A stretch of DNA of 18,179 bases from an uncultured Opitutia bacterium (GTDB lineage: Bacteria; Verrucomicrobiota; Verrucomicrobiia; Opitutales; UBA953), in contig CALNBE010000230.1 of assembly GCA_937874455.1 (NCBI GenBank), positions 1-18,179 of the forward strand, in the 5' to 3' direction. Position numbers and translations under genes: made by a program. Shown piece by piece: positions 7,166-14,767 of the stretch; positions within the stretch are counted from its first letter, which is position 1, and every line of letters begins with the position of its first letter. The notes under the pieces were generated by a model that saw only the letters and a list, made by a program, of their open reading frames with translations, was not told where the DNA came from and ran no database searches.

Positions 7166-7573
7166 TCAGGGGCGTTTCCCCTGCTCCGCCCGCACGGTGA
7201 TGCCGATGCCGCCACGCACCGCAAACTCACCGACCACCTCCAGCCATACCGGCTCCAGCGCCTTGCCTAGGTCGTCGAGCATGATGTTCACCAAGTGTTC
7301 CTGAAAGCAGCCTTCGTTGCGAAAAGACCACAGGTAGAGCTTGAGCGACTTCGTTTCCACAATGCGCGGGCCGGGAATGTAGCGGATGGTGATGGTGCCG
7401 AAATCCGGCTGCCCGGTCGCCGGACACAGCGCCGTAAACTCCGAGGTTCGCAGCTCGACGACATAGTTGCGTCCGGGATGGCGATTGGGAAAAGTCTCCA
7501 GATGCTTCGAGGGCTGGTTCTTGTTTTTTCCCAGCAAAGTGATGTCGGAGAGATCTTCGGGCTGTGTCAGCAT
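7166..7573 (-). CDS. queF: NADPH-dependent preQ0 reductase QueF
   Basis: A 135-residue short-form QueF, which reduces 7-cyano-7-deazaguanine to preQ1, the base inserted into tRNA during queuosine synthesis. The catalytic cysteine is C50 (EFTALCPATGQPDFG) with the general acid D57. The substrate-binding segment is VETKSLKLYLWSFRNEGCFQ (72-91), with E92 and H93 following. The ATG at 7573 gives the typical length; the frame continues upstream into queG only as an arginine- and tryptophan-rich artefact. queG ends 43 bases upstream, so two steps of the same pathway are adjacent and probably co-transcribed. No preQ1 riboswitch fits in the gap. Confidence 0.97.
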   Translation of the reverse strand: MLTQPEDLSDITLLGKNKNQPSKHLETFPNRHPGRNYVVELRTSEFTALCPATGQPDFGTITIRYIPGPRIVETKSLKLYLWSFRNEGCFQEHLVNIMLDDLGKALEPVWLEVVGEFAVRGGIGITVRAEQGKRP

Positions 7574-7616
7574 GCCCGCCAAGGCAAAGCATGGAGCCCG
7601 CTGGCGCAAAGCAAAT

Positions 7617-8681
7617 TTACGCCGCGCCGTTTTCCTTCGGAGGAAAATTTCCTTCGCCCGCCCGACGCTCGCGAATCCGCCGCACCGCCCACGCGGCATG
7701 CTCCGCCACCATCGCATCCGGCCCCGCCGCCAGTTTTTCCAGCGCGGGCAAATCCGCCGCCGTACCGGTGTTGCCCAGCACCACGCAGGCGTTGCGCAGC
7801 CAGCGCGGCAGACGCAGGCGCTTGAGCGGCGTGCCGCCAAAACGCAGATTGTAATAATCCTCCGTCCACTCGAAGGAATCGCGCAAATTTTCCGGCAGCG
7901 GGCGGGGCTTGAGTTTTTCCTCCGCGCTCGCCTCCGCCCAGCGGTTCCACGGGCAGACGTTCAAACACTCGTCGCAACCAAACAGGCGGTCGCCCATCGC
8001 CTCCCGAAATTCCTCCGGGATCACGCCGTCGTGCTCGATGCTCAGGTAGGCGAGGCAGCGCCGCGCGTCGAGCTGGTAGGGTCCGGTGATCGCCTGCGTG
8101 GGACAGGCGTCGATGCAGCGGGTGCAACTGCGGCAGCGGTCCGGCTCCGGCGTGTCCGGCTCCAGTTCCAGCGTGGTGAAAATCGTGCCGAGCAAGAGCC
8201 AGGTGCCGCGTTTCCGATGCACCAGAATCGTGCTTTTCCCCTGCCAGCCCAGGCCGGCCTGCGAGGCCAGCGGCTTCTCCATCACCGGCGCGGTGTCCAC
8301 GCAGGGTCTTTGCTCCCCGCCGAGTTCGCGCATCGCGGTGCAGAGTTTCTTCAGCCGTTTGAAGAGAAAATTGTGATAATCCTCGCCCAGCGCGTAACGC
8401 GCCACTTTGTAGCCGACCTGAGGATACGGCTGGTAGTAGTTCATCCCGACCATGATGATGCTGCGCGCCTCCGGGAGGAAATTGGGCGGGTGCAGGCGGC
8501 GGTCGTTGTTCCGCTCCATCCAGCCCATCGAACCGTGCTGTCCCTCCGCGATCCATTTCAAATAATACTCGCGCCGCAACGCGGCCGCGATGCCGACGAC
8601 CCCGAACGCTTGAAAGCCCAGTTCCTCCGCCATCACCCGCAAGCGGGTCTTGAGCGGCGATGCGTTTTCCGGCGCAGTCAT
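7617..8681 (-). CDS. queG: Epoxyqueuosine reductase QueG
   Basis: A 354-residue enzyme that reduces epoxyqueuosine to queuosine in tRNA with a cobalamin and two [4Fe-4S] clusters. The catalytic aspartate is D129 (CVDTAPVMEK). Cluster ligands are C183, C186, C189 and C193 (CRSCTRCIDACP), and C209, C236, C239 and C243 (CDECLNVCPWN). The tail from about 285 resembles the HEAT-like C-terminal region of long-form QueG. The ATG at 8681 gives MTAPENASPLK. The end, GEGNFPPKENGAA, is encoded by an imperfect inverted pair of the window motif. Lies 29 bases after coaC. Confidence 0.97.
   Translation of the reverse strand: MTAPENASPLKTRLRVMAEELGFQAFGVVGIAAALRREYYLKWIAEGQHGSMGWMERNNDRRLHPPNFLPEARSIIMVGMNYYQPYPQVGYKVARYALGEDYHNFLFKRLKKLCTAMRELGGEQRPCVDTAPVMEKPLASQAGLGWQGKSTILVHRKRGTWLLLGTIFTTLELEPDTPEPDRCRSCTRCIDACPTQAITGPYQLDARRCLAYLSIEHDGVIPEEFREAMGDRLFGCDECLNVCPWNRWAEASAEEKLKPRPLPENLRDSFEWTEDYYNLRFGGTPLKRLRLPRWLRNACVVLGNTGTAADLPALEKLAAGPDAMVAEHAAWAVRRIRERRAGEGNFPPKENGAA
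7637..7657. repeat. Imperfect inverted motif pair at the queG 3' end
   Basis: TCGGAGGAAA (7637-7646) and TTTCCTTCGC (7648-7657), each one mismatch from the motif, face outward in the last codons of queG, where they encode the non-conserved tail. Confidence 0.6.
7916..7925 (+). repeat. TTTCCTCCGC motif, exact copy
   Basis: Within queG; codons read AEEK at about residues 253-256, in the linker between the Fe-S domain and the C-terminal repeats. Confidence 0.85.
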
Positions 8682-8710
8682 GACAGTCGAGGCAAAGGAA
8701 ATTTTCCCGC

Positions 8711-9259
8711 TCAGTCAAAAAACGTGGTCACGCGTTCGATGATCTCCGCCACCGGGGCGAGTTTTCCTTCGCCCTCGTAACCACAGGCCAGCAAGCCCTC
8801 CGCAGGATCAATGATCGCGTGGCCGCGCGCGCGCAGTGTGGCGAGATTCGCCTGGGTCGCGGCGTGCCGGAGCATTTTGCCGTTCATCGCCGGCGCCAGC
8901 ATCACCGGGGCCGGAGTGGCGAGGTAAATGCTGGTCAGCAAGTCCGGCGCCAGTCCGTGCGCGAAACACGCCAGTGTGTGCGCGGTCGCCGGAGCCACCA
9001 GCAGCAGGTCCGCCGTGTCGGCGATGTCGATGTGCCCGGGTTGCCAGCCATTTTGCTCCGCCCACAAGTCCACCGCGACCGGATGGCGTGACAGCACTTG
9101 CAGGGTGAGCGGTTGGATAAATTCCGTCGCCTCCTTGGTCATCACCACCCGCACTTCCGCGCCGAGCTTGATCAGTTGCGAGATGATGTCCGCCGCCTTG
9201 TAAGCCGCGATGGACCCGGTGACGCCGAGAACGATTCTTTTGCCGTGAAGAAAAGGCAT
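8711..9259 (-). CDS. coaC: Phosphopantothenoylcysteine decarboxylase CoaC (stand-alone)
   Basis: A 182-residue FMN-dependent decarboxylase of coenzyme A synthesis, converting 4'-phosphopantothenoylcysteine to 4'-phosphopantetheine. The flavin-binding start GKRIVLGVTGSIAAYKAAD, the catalytic histidine H76 (GHIDIAD), the PAMNGKM motif with N126, and C159 in the substrate flap (LACGYEGEGKL) are all present. Most bacteria fuse this domain to the CoaB ligase. Here the protein stops after the decarboxylase domain and no CoaB lies in the window, so the ligase must be encoded elsewhere. The ATG at 9257-9259 is well placed; ribosome-binding site weak. Confidence 0.95.
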   Translation of the reverse strand: MPFLHGKRIVLGVTGSIAAYKAADIISQLIKLGAEVRVVMTKEATEFIQPLTLQVLSRHPVAVDLWAEQNGWQPGHIDIADTADLLLVAPATAHTLACFAHGLAPDLLTSIYLATPAPVMLAPAMNGKMLRHAATQANLATLRARGHAIIDPAEGLLACGYEGEGKLAPVAEIIERVTTFFD

Positions 9260-9296
9260 GTTCCCAGCAAAAGCCCCGCCGCCGTTTTTGAAAGCG

Positions 9297-9905
9297 TCAA
9301 TTATCTGAGACGGACGGCGTCATTTCCTTTGCCGTTTCCCGCTTCAATTGCTCCGCCAGCGACACCGTGCTGTAATGGCCCGGACGCCGTTTCACGATTT
9401 TTTGGAAGAAAAGATTGTTCGGGATCTGCACCAGCAGGCCGCTGTCGTCGCGCAAGGTGGTGTAGGCGAAATTCAAATTTACCACGGTGCCCTTCACCGC
9501 CGGATCGAGAAACTCCAGCTCGTCGCCAATCTCGTAGGGGCGGAAGAAAAGGATCAGCACCGTGCAGGAAACATTGCTGAGCACGCTCCAGACCGCGACA
9601 AAACCCAGCGCGACCAGCGCCAGCGTCGCACTCAACATCGTCCACAGACCGCCCAAGTCGGCGCCGTAAACCCCGCAAATCGCAATCACTGCGGCCAGCA
9701 CCAGAAACAACTTTACCGCCCGCTTCGCCGGCCCGGAAAAAGTCGGACTGGTTCGCGCCGCCAGAAAATCAATGCTGCGGCGAATCGCCGCATTCAGCAA
9801 AAACGCCACGACCAAGATCACCACCACCGTCGGCAGCTCCCGCACCGTCGCCGCCGCCACCTCCTGCAAGGCCTGCCACGTTTCCTCTTTGACTCCCAAA
9901 ATCAT
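9297..9905 (-). CDS. Small MscS-type mechanosensitive channel
   Basis: A 202-residue inner-membrane protein of the small-conductance mechanosensitive channel family, which opens under hypo-osmotic stress. Two spans (about 24-43 and 64-80) are followed by the pore helix TM3 (86-120), rich in Gly/Ala/Ser, and the family segment FFRPYEIGDELEF (120-132). A beta-domain segment with GTVVNLNFAYTTLR and IPNN (161-164) follows. It is shorter than E. coli MscS (about 286 residues): the C-terminal alpha/beta vestibule is largely missing. The ATG at 9905 is preferred; no Shine-Dalgarno. It lies between the outer-membrane gene (55 bases upstream) and coaC (37 bases downstream). Confidence 0.9.
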   Translation of the reverse strand: MILGVKEETWQALQEVAAATVRELPTVVVILVVAFLLNAAIRRSIDFLAARTSPTFSGPAKRAVKLFLVLAAVIAICGVYGADLGGLWTMLSATLALVALGFVAVWSVLSNVSCTVLILFFRPYEIGDELEFLDPAVKGTVVNLNFAYTTLRDDSGLLVQIPNNLFFQKIVKRRPGHYSTVSLAEQLKRETAKEMTPSVSDN

Positions 9906-9927
9906 GCGCCGACAACAAGATCAGGAC

Positions 9928-9958
9928 TTTCCCCCGCGCAAGTCTTAGTTTCCTCCGC
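9928..9958 (+). repeat. Direct pair of motif copies between the barrel gene and mscS
   Basis: TTTCCCCCGC (9928-9937, one mismatch) and TTTCCTCCGC (9949-9958, exact) lie 21 bases apart in the same orientation, both followed by GC. They fill most of this 55-base gap. Confidence 0.8.
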
Positions 9959-9960
9959 GC

Positions 9961-10752
9961 TCAAAAACGCCAGCTCACGCCGACTTCGACCATTTGCGAA
10001 AGAAACGAGGGGTAATCCTTTTTGTCGTGCCGGGTGGAGCAATTACAGTCGTGCCAGATGCCCCAGGAATCATAATAGCCGCAGTCGTCGCTGCCGTTGG
10101 CCGGGGCATTGTACATCAGCCGATAGCCGACAAAAATGTTCAAGTGCTCCACCGGACTGTAGTTGAGCCGTAGCCCCATTTGGACCAGCAAATCCGCCGA
10201 GGTGCCGTTGTTGCCTTTGTGGGTGCCGTCGGTGTGCGTGGCCCCGCCGCCAAGGCCCACCAGCGCCCCCAGTTGAAAATCGCCCAAATTCAGACCGCCC
10301 TCGACATTCGCCAGCAAACCATAGCGCTGCGCTTCCGCGGAGAAAAACACGCTGTCGCGCCAGTAATCCCCGGTGGTTTCAAAATAGACCAGCTCGACTC
10401 CGACGCGCAGATAAAACTTCCGGGCGTAATTTTGCTCAAAACCGTAAAACGCCAGCGAGCCGCCCCAGCCCTCCTGATGCTCCACACTGGAAACCGTGTT
10501 GAACACATACAACGCCGAAGCCTCGACCCCCATGCCCATGCGCGGCGAACGGGCGGAGGAAATCGTATCGGGTGGAACGGCGGCATCCCAGTCCGGCGGC
10601 GCAAAGCTGGGAGCAGCTGGCTTCGTCCAATTGTCATCCCAGACACGGGGCGCGTCATTTTCCTCCGCAGACACCGCCAGCAAAGGAAACAGCAGCCACG
10701 ACAGGCAAACGGGGAAAAGGCGCGGGAAACGCACAGCATGCGACGGGTTCAT
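9961..10752 (-). CDS. Outer-membrane beta-barrel protein
   Basis: A 263-residue exported protein. A signal peptide (basic start, hydrophobic core about 12-27, cleavage likely after VSA at 29) is followed by a proline-rich linker (about 35-68). From about 70 come alternating aromatic/polar strands typical of an 8- to 12-strand barrel, ending in WRF, a C-terminal aromatic signal for outer-membrane insertion. A Cys/His/Asp-rich loop at about 225-242 (CGYYDSWGIWHDCNC) is unusual. The family is not recognised and the ligand is unknown; OmpA-like or Lpg1974-type barrels are possible relatives. First gene of the minus-strand run; no Shine-Dalgarno at the ATG. Confidence 0.82.
   Translation of the reverse strand: MNPSHAVRFPRLFPVCLSWLLFPLLAVSAEENDAPRVWDDNWTKPAAPSFAPPDWDAAVPPDTISSARSPRMGMGVEASALYVFNTVSSVEHQEGWGGSLAFYGFEQNYARKFYLRVGVELVYFETTGDYWRDSVFFSAEAQRYGLLANVEGGLNLGDFQLGALVGLGGGATHTDGTHKGNNGTSADLLVQMGLRLNYSPVEHLNIFVGYRLMYNAPANGSDDCGYYDSWGIWHDCNCSTRHDKKDYPSFLSQMVEVGVSWRF
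10553..10562 (-). repeat. TTTCCTCCGC motif, exact copy
   Basis: In the barrel-protein gene, sense orientation, encoding SSA in the linker between signal peptide and barrel. Confidence 0.85.
10659..10668 (+). repeat. TTTCCTCCGC motif, exact copy
   Basis: In the barrel-protein gene, antisense orientation, encoding AEE at the predicted signal-peptidase site (VSA-EEN). Confidence 0.85.
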
Positions 10753-10911
10753 GCGCCAAGTGTTTAGCCATTTCCTTCGCGTTTCACAGGAAATAAACCA
10801 TGCGGAACGCCCCCGCGATGCCGGTGGATTTTCTACGCGCCCGAACCGATTTCCTCCGCGAATTTTCGTTCGCCGCGGAGGGAATCTCGACCATGCTGGG
10901 CGTCCTTACTC
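10753..10911. other. Divergent intergenic region between barrel protein and ABC permease
   Basis: This 159-base gap separates the divergent barrel gene and the permease gene and must hold both promoters. It contains a one-mismatch motif copy at 10771-10780 and the hairpin at 10850-10885. I found no convincing -35/-10 pair and no clear Zur/Fur-type palindrome. Confidence 0.5.
10850..10885. repeat. Inverted motif pair upstream of the permease gene
   Basis: TTTCCTCCGC (10850-10859, exact) and GCGGAGGGAA (10875-10884, one mismatch) can pair, extended by G/C on the inner side, around a loop of about 13 bases. The structure ends 27 bases before the permease ATG and would lie in its leader if transcription starts upstream. 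Confidence 0.75.
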
Positions 10912-11760
10912 ATGGGAATTTTGGAGCCATTTCAAGACGACTTCATGCAGCGTGCGCTGCTCGGGCTGGTGCTCGCCTCGATGAATTGCGCCTGCCTCGG
11001 TGCCTATGTGGTGCTGCGGCGCATGGCCTTTGTCAGCACCGCGCTCACCCACACAATTTTGCCCGGAGTGGTCTTCGCCGTGCTGCAGGGATTCTCGCTT
11101 TACTGGGGCGCGTTGGGCGCGGCGGTTTTCACCGCGCTGGCCATCGGCGGCATTACCAACCGCCGGGATTTGCGCGAGGACACGGCGATTGGCGTGGTCT
11201 TTTCCTTCATGTTCGCACTGGGCATTCTGCTGATGATGCGGGCGCAATCGCCGACCGAATACACGGGACTGCTTTTCGGTAGCGTGCTTGGGGTGAGTCC
11301 GCGGGACTTGTGGGTCATCGCAGGCGTCACCGCGCTCATCATGCTCTTTCTTTCGCTCTTCCACAAAGAGTTGGAGCTGGCCTCCTACGACGAGGAATAC
11401 GCGCAATTCCTCGGCATGAAGCCGGGACGGCTTCGCACCCTGTTGCTGCTGTTGGTGGCGCTGAGCACCGTTTCCTGTGTGCAACTGGTCGGCGCACTGC
11501 TCACCACCGCGCTGCTCATCACGCCCGCGGCGGCGGCGGTGTTGCTGGCTCAAACCCTGCGCGGGGTGATGGTGCTGGCCTCCCTCATCGGCATCGCCAG
11601 CGGCGTGGGCGGGCTTTGGCTCTCCTACACGGTTGACCGGCTGCCCGTCGGCGCGGCGGTGGTGATGGTTTGTTCCGCGCTGTTCTTCATCGCCTTGGTT
11701 TACAAAAAAGCCGCCGAAGCTTTCCGCCGCAGACGGGCGGTGGCTTCGACGGCGCTTTGA
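10912..11760 (+). CDS. Metal ABC transporter permease, ZnuB/MntB (ABC-3) family
   Basis: A 282-residue inner-membrane permease with about eight or nine spans. It matches the ABC-3 family of zinc/manganese/iron importers. The opening FMQRALLGLVLASMNCACLGAYVVLRRMAFVS and ALTHTILPGVVFA (about 45-57) correspond to the family's ALSHAvLPGv motif, and LLTTALLITPAAAAVLL (about 196-212) is the conserved late segment. Length is normal. The usual partners, an ATPase and a metal-binding lipoprotein, are not next to it in the window. Which metal it carries cannot be told from sequence. The ATG at 10912 has no ribosome-binding site; no better in-frame start is seen. Confidence 0.92.
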   Translation: MGILEPFQDDFMQRALLGLVLASMNCACLGAYVVLRRMAFVSTALTHTILPGVVFAVLQGFSLYWGALGAAVFTALAIGGITNRRDLREDTAIGVVFSFMFALGILLMMRAQSPTEYTGLLFGSVLGVSPRDLWVIAGVTALIMLFLSLFHKELELASYDEEYAQFLGMKPGRLRTLLLLLVALSTVSCVQLVGALLTTALLITPAAAAVLLAQTLRGVMVLASLIGIASGVGGLWLSYTVDRLPVGAAVVMVCSALFFIALVYKKAAEAFRRRRAVASTAL

Positions 11761-11780
11761 CCGGAGGAAATTTCCTCCGC
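11761..11780. terminator. Palindromic motif pair between convergent permease and gcvP genes
   Basis: CCGGAGGAAA (11761-11770) abuts TTTCCTCCGC (11771-11780, exact), giving a perfect 16-bp palindrome GGAGGAAATTTCCTCC at 11763-11778. It fills most of the 25-base gap between the two convergent stop codons. With no loop and no T tail it is not a standard terminator, but its placement matches gene-end uptake-sequence dyads. Terminator function is inferred from position only. Confidence 0.45.
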
Positions 11781-11785
11781 GGCGA

Positions 11786-14767
11786 TCAGGCGCTGGCGAT
11801 GATCCGGGCCTTGATTTCCGCAACCGGCAGCGCGCCCAGCGCATTGGGCGCCAGACGGTTTTCCAGCAGCGCGGGCAACGCGGTCAGCTTTTCGCTCAGC
11901 ACCAAATTGCGGTTTGCGCTCACCTCGTCCACCCGGTCCACCGGAGTGAAGCGTGGCGCGGCAATCAGGGCCTCCGGTTTCTCGCGAATGATCTCCGCAA
12001 TGGCCAACACCGCATCGCCAAAGCGTTCCAGCTCGGCCTGGGTGTAGGATTCAGTCGGCTCGATCATCAGCCCGAAAACCTCGGGGAAGGCGACAGTTGG
12101 CGCATGAAAACCGAAGTCGAGAAAGAGTTTCCCGACCCGGGCAATGGCCGACGCCTTCGGGATGCCGACAGCTTCCAGCTTGTGGAAATCCTCCTCGGTC
12201 AGCGTGAGGATGAACTCGTGCATCCCGGGAATTTCCCCCGCGCCCGTCGGCAGCGAAGGATAGGCCTTGCCCAGTTTTTTGAAGAGGTAGCGGGCCGACA
12301 AAACCGCCATCGCGCTCATGCGGCGCACGCCTTCGCGCCCCAGACGCTGGAGATAGGTGTAGGTGCGGACCTTGTGCCCGAAGTTGCCCCAGTGACGGTG
12401 AAAGGCCCCGATGCTGTGCTTGGGGCGCACAGGAACATACTGGCCGTCGCGTTTTTCGATCTGGAAACCGGGCATGAAGTCCACCAAACGGTGCGAGACC
12501 GCCACGATGCCGTCGCCCGGACCGCCACCGCCATGGGGAATCGACCAAGTTTTGTGCAGGTTGTTGTGCACCGCATCGACGCCCAGCTCGTCCAGATTGA
12601 GCCAGCCGGCAATGGCGTTCATGTTCGCGCCGTCCATGTAAACAAGTCCGCCGACCTCGTGAATGCGCGCGGCCATGCGCTTGAAGTTGGTTTCAAAAAT
12701 ACCGGAGGTATTCGGATTCGTCACCATGATGCCCGCGATCCGCGGACCGAACTCGGCCAGTTTTGCCTCGAAATCCTCCAGATCGACTTCGCCGCTGGGT
12801 GCCGCCTTGAGGATGACGATGCCCGCGTGCTGGCCGTTGATTTTTCTCACATCAAAACCGGCGGTGGCAGCGGTGGCGAAATTGGTGCCGTGGGCGCTGC
12901 TCGGGATCAGCAGCACATTGCGGGCATGGTCGCCGCGCAATCGATGGTAACCCTGAATCATTTTCAGCCCAACCAGCTCGCCTTGCGCCCCAGCCACCGG
13001 CATGGTGGTGAGCCCGGCCAGTCCGGTGATGCCCTTGAACCATTCCTGAATCTGGTACAGCACCTCCAGCGATCCCTGCGCGTCGGCAATCGGCGCTTGC
13101 GGATGCAGGTCGGTGAAACCAGCCAGCCCCGCCGCCCAATCGTTGAGGTACGGGTTGTACTTCATGGTGCAGGAGCCGAGCGGGAAGCAGCCGGTGTCTG
13201 GCGAGACATTCAATTCGGCCAGACGCTGGTAGTACTTTTTCAATTCCTCCAAGCCAAAACTCGGCAAATCCACCGGCGTGGTGCGGAGGAAATTTTCCGG
13301 CACTTCCGGCACCGCAACCGGACCGGCGGACTTGCCGTAGCGCGCTTCAAAGAAAGCGATCAGCTTGTCGCAATCCGCCTCGCTTTGCAGGTCGCTGAAG
13401 GAAATTTTCAACAGCGGGCAGCCGCAGGGAGTGCGGCCGGTGACATCGACGCCGAGGTGCAATCCGGCCTGGCGTCCGGCCTCGATCACCGGAGCCACCG
13501 GTTCGGGCAACATCAGGGAAAATTCGTTCCAGAACGGCGCGGCGGCGTAAACTCGCTTCAGTCCGGGAATCCCGCCCAAAGCCGCCGCCACCCGGTGGGC
13601 TTTTTCCTTCCCGGCCAGCGCCAGGGCGCTCATGCCTTTTTCGCCGCGCGCCAGCGTCACCGCTCCAGCCAGCGTGGCGATGTAAGCCTGGTTGGAGCAA
13701 ATGTTGGAAGTGGCCTTGTCTTTGCGGATGTGCTGCTCGCGGGCGCTCATCACCATGATGATGCAGTCGCGTCCGGCGTTGTCCTTGGCCTTGCCGACAA
13801 AACGACCGGGAGTGGCGCGCACGTCGTTTTTCGTCGTTTCGTTGTGTCGCACCGCAAACAGGCCCAGTCCGGGGCCGCCGAAACTCGGGCCGAGGGCCAA
13901 ATGCTGCGCCTCGCCGCAAATGATGTCCGCGCCCTTTTTCCCATAGGCAGCGGGCGGTTTCAAACCGCCGGTCGCGAGCAAAAGCGGATCGACAATCGCA
14001 ATGGATTTTACGCCAAGCCCGGCGGCAAGGTCCGTCAGCGCATCAACATCCTCCAACAGGCCGAGATTGTTGGTTTGCGGAAAGGCGATGCCCGCCAGTT
14101 TCGGGCCAAGTTCTTCGGCGCGGGCGCGCAGTGTGGCAATGTCCAGCCGCCCGGTTTCCTCCGAGGGTTTTACGTATTCCACCTTCACCGCAGTTTCCGC
14201 AATGTGGGTGTTCACGACTTCCTTGTCGGCGGGAAAAATGTTGTCGGCCACCAGCACGGTGTCACCGCCCTTGCTCAGCCGAATCGCGCAGCAAATGGAT
14301 TCGAACAGCGCGGTGGCGCGGTCGTAAAGCGAGGAGTTGATGGCCTCAAAGCCAGTCAACTGGTGCAGGGCGCACTGGTAAATCCAATGGGTGACCAGCG
14401 TGCCTTGCGAGCGCTCGGGCTGGTAAGGCGTGTAGGAGGTGGTCAGGTTGCGGATGCCGAGGAGAAAGGGGGCGATTTCGTGGGTCGAATAGGCCTGCAG
14501 TCCGTCGCCCAAAAAGGCGGGAAGGACTTTGTTTTTCGCCGCCAGCGTTTTCATTCGTTCGGCCAAGGCTTGATAGTCCATTTCCTCCGGGATCGGCAGG
14601 GCGGAGGAAAATTGCACCTCCGCCGGAATGTGCCGGTAGAGGTCGGAGAATTTTTCCAAGCCCAAGGAGGAAAGCATCCGGGCAATTTCCTCCTCGGTGG
14701 CGGGAATGTAATGGCGGGCCAATTCCCTTTCGTTAACTAGGCTGGGATCGTAAGACAAGGTGGTCAT
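11786..14767 (-). CDS. gcvP: Glycine dehydrogenase (P-protein), single-chain, built like fused GcvPA-GcvPB
   Basis: A 993-residue PLP enzyme of the glycine cleavage system, decarboxylating glycine and passing the aminomethyl group to the H-protein lipoyl arm. The N-terminal half resembles the GcvPA subunit (TTSYTPYQPERSQGT; SAREQHIRKDKATSNIC). The C-terminal half resembles GcvPB (GSCTMKYNP with M535; HGTNFATAA; NNLHKTWSIPHGGGGPGDG with PLP lysine K739). The YNP after GSCTMK is the form usual in two-subunit enzymes, where E. coli-type P-proteins have LN. The linker between halves (about 470-500) carries an exact motif copy. GcvT, GcvH and Lpd are not in the window. The ATG at 14767 has no Shine-Dalgarno. 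Confidence 0.95.
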   Translation of the reverse strand: MTTLSYDPSLVNERELARHYIPATEEEIARMLSSLGLEKFSDLYRHIPAEVQFSSALPIPEEMDYQALAERMKTLAAKNKVLPAFLGDGLQAYSTHEIAPFLLGIRNLTTSYTPYQPERSQGTLVTHWIYQCALHQLTGFEAINSSLYDRATALFESICCAIRLSKGGDTVLVADNIFPADKEVVNTHIAETAVKVEYVKPSEETGRLDIATLRARAEELGPKLAGIAFPQTNNLGLLEDVDALTDLAAGLGVKSIAIVDPLLLATGGLKPPAAYGKKGADIICGEAQHLALGPSFGGPGLGLFAVRHNETTKNDVRATPGRFVGKAKDNAGRDCIIMVMSAREQHIRKDKATSNICSNQAYIATLAGAVTLARGEKGMSALALAGKEKAHRVAAALGGIPGLKRVYAAAPFWNEFSLMLPEPVAPVIEAGRQAGLHLGVDVTGRTPCGCPLLKISFSDLQSEADCDKLIAFFEARYGKSAGPVAVPEVPENFLRTTPVDLPSFGLEELKKYYQRLAELNVSPDTGCFPLGSCTMKYNPYLNDWAAGLAGFTDLHPQAPIADAQGSLEVLYQIQEWFKGITGLAGLTTMPVAGAQGELVGLKMIQGYHRLRGDHARNVLLIPSSAHGTNFATAATAGFDVRKINGQHAGIVILKAAPSGEVDLEDFEAKLAEFGPRIAGIMVTNPNTSGIFETNFKRMAARIHEVGGLVYMDGANMNAIAGWLNLDELGVDAVHNNLHKTWSIPHGGGGPGDGIVAVSHRLVDFMPGFQIEKRDGQYVPVRPKHSIGAFHRHWGNFGHKVRTYTYLQRLGREGVRRMSAMAVLSARYLFKKLGKAYPSLPTGAGEIPGMHEFILTLTEEDFHKLEAVGIPKASAIARVGKLFLDFGFHAPTVAFPEVFGLMIEPTESYTQAELERFGDAVLAIAEIIREKPEALIAAPRFTPVDRVDEVSANRNLVLSEKLTALPALLENRLAPNALGALPVAEIKARIIASA
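13283..13292 (-). repeat. TTTCCTCCGC motif, exact copy
   Basis: Sense orientation in gcvP, encoding part of NFLRT at about residues 491-495, in the linker joining the GcvPA-like and GcvPB-like halves. Confidence 0.85.
14581..14610. repeat. Inverted motif pair near the gcvP 5' end
   Basis: TTTCCTCCGG (14581-14590, one mismatch) and GCGGAGGAAA (14601-14610, exact) can form a 9-bp stem (14581-14589 with 14602-14610) around a 12-base loop. It lies in the codons for about residues 53-63 (FSSALPIPEEM). Confidence 0.8.

Noticed and set aside
7159..7230. Longer XerC start at 7230
   Set aside because: It would overlap the queF coding region and add a leader without family support; 7158 gives normal length.
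7574..7616. Possible preQ1 riboswitch before queF
   Set aside because: Although a preQ1 aptamer can be short, the 43-base gap shows no stem with an A-rich tail and lies inside a likely operon.
7467..8780. A 437-codon open frame antisense to queF and queG
   Set aside because: Shadow of two certain genes; arginine- and proline-rich composition without motifs.
12104..14740. An 878-codon open frame antisense to gcvP
   Set aside because: It mirrors gcvP codons in a GC-rich gene, has low-complexity composition and no family resemblance; gcvP itself is beyond doubt.
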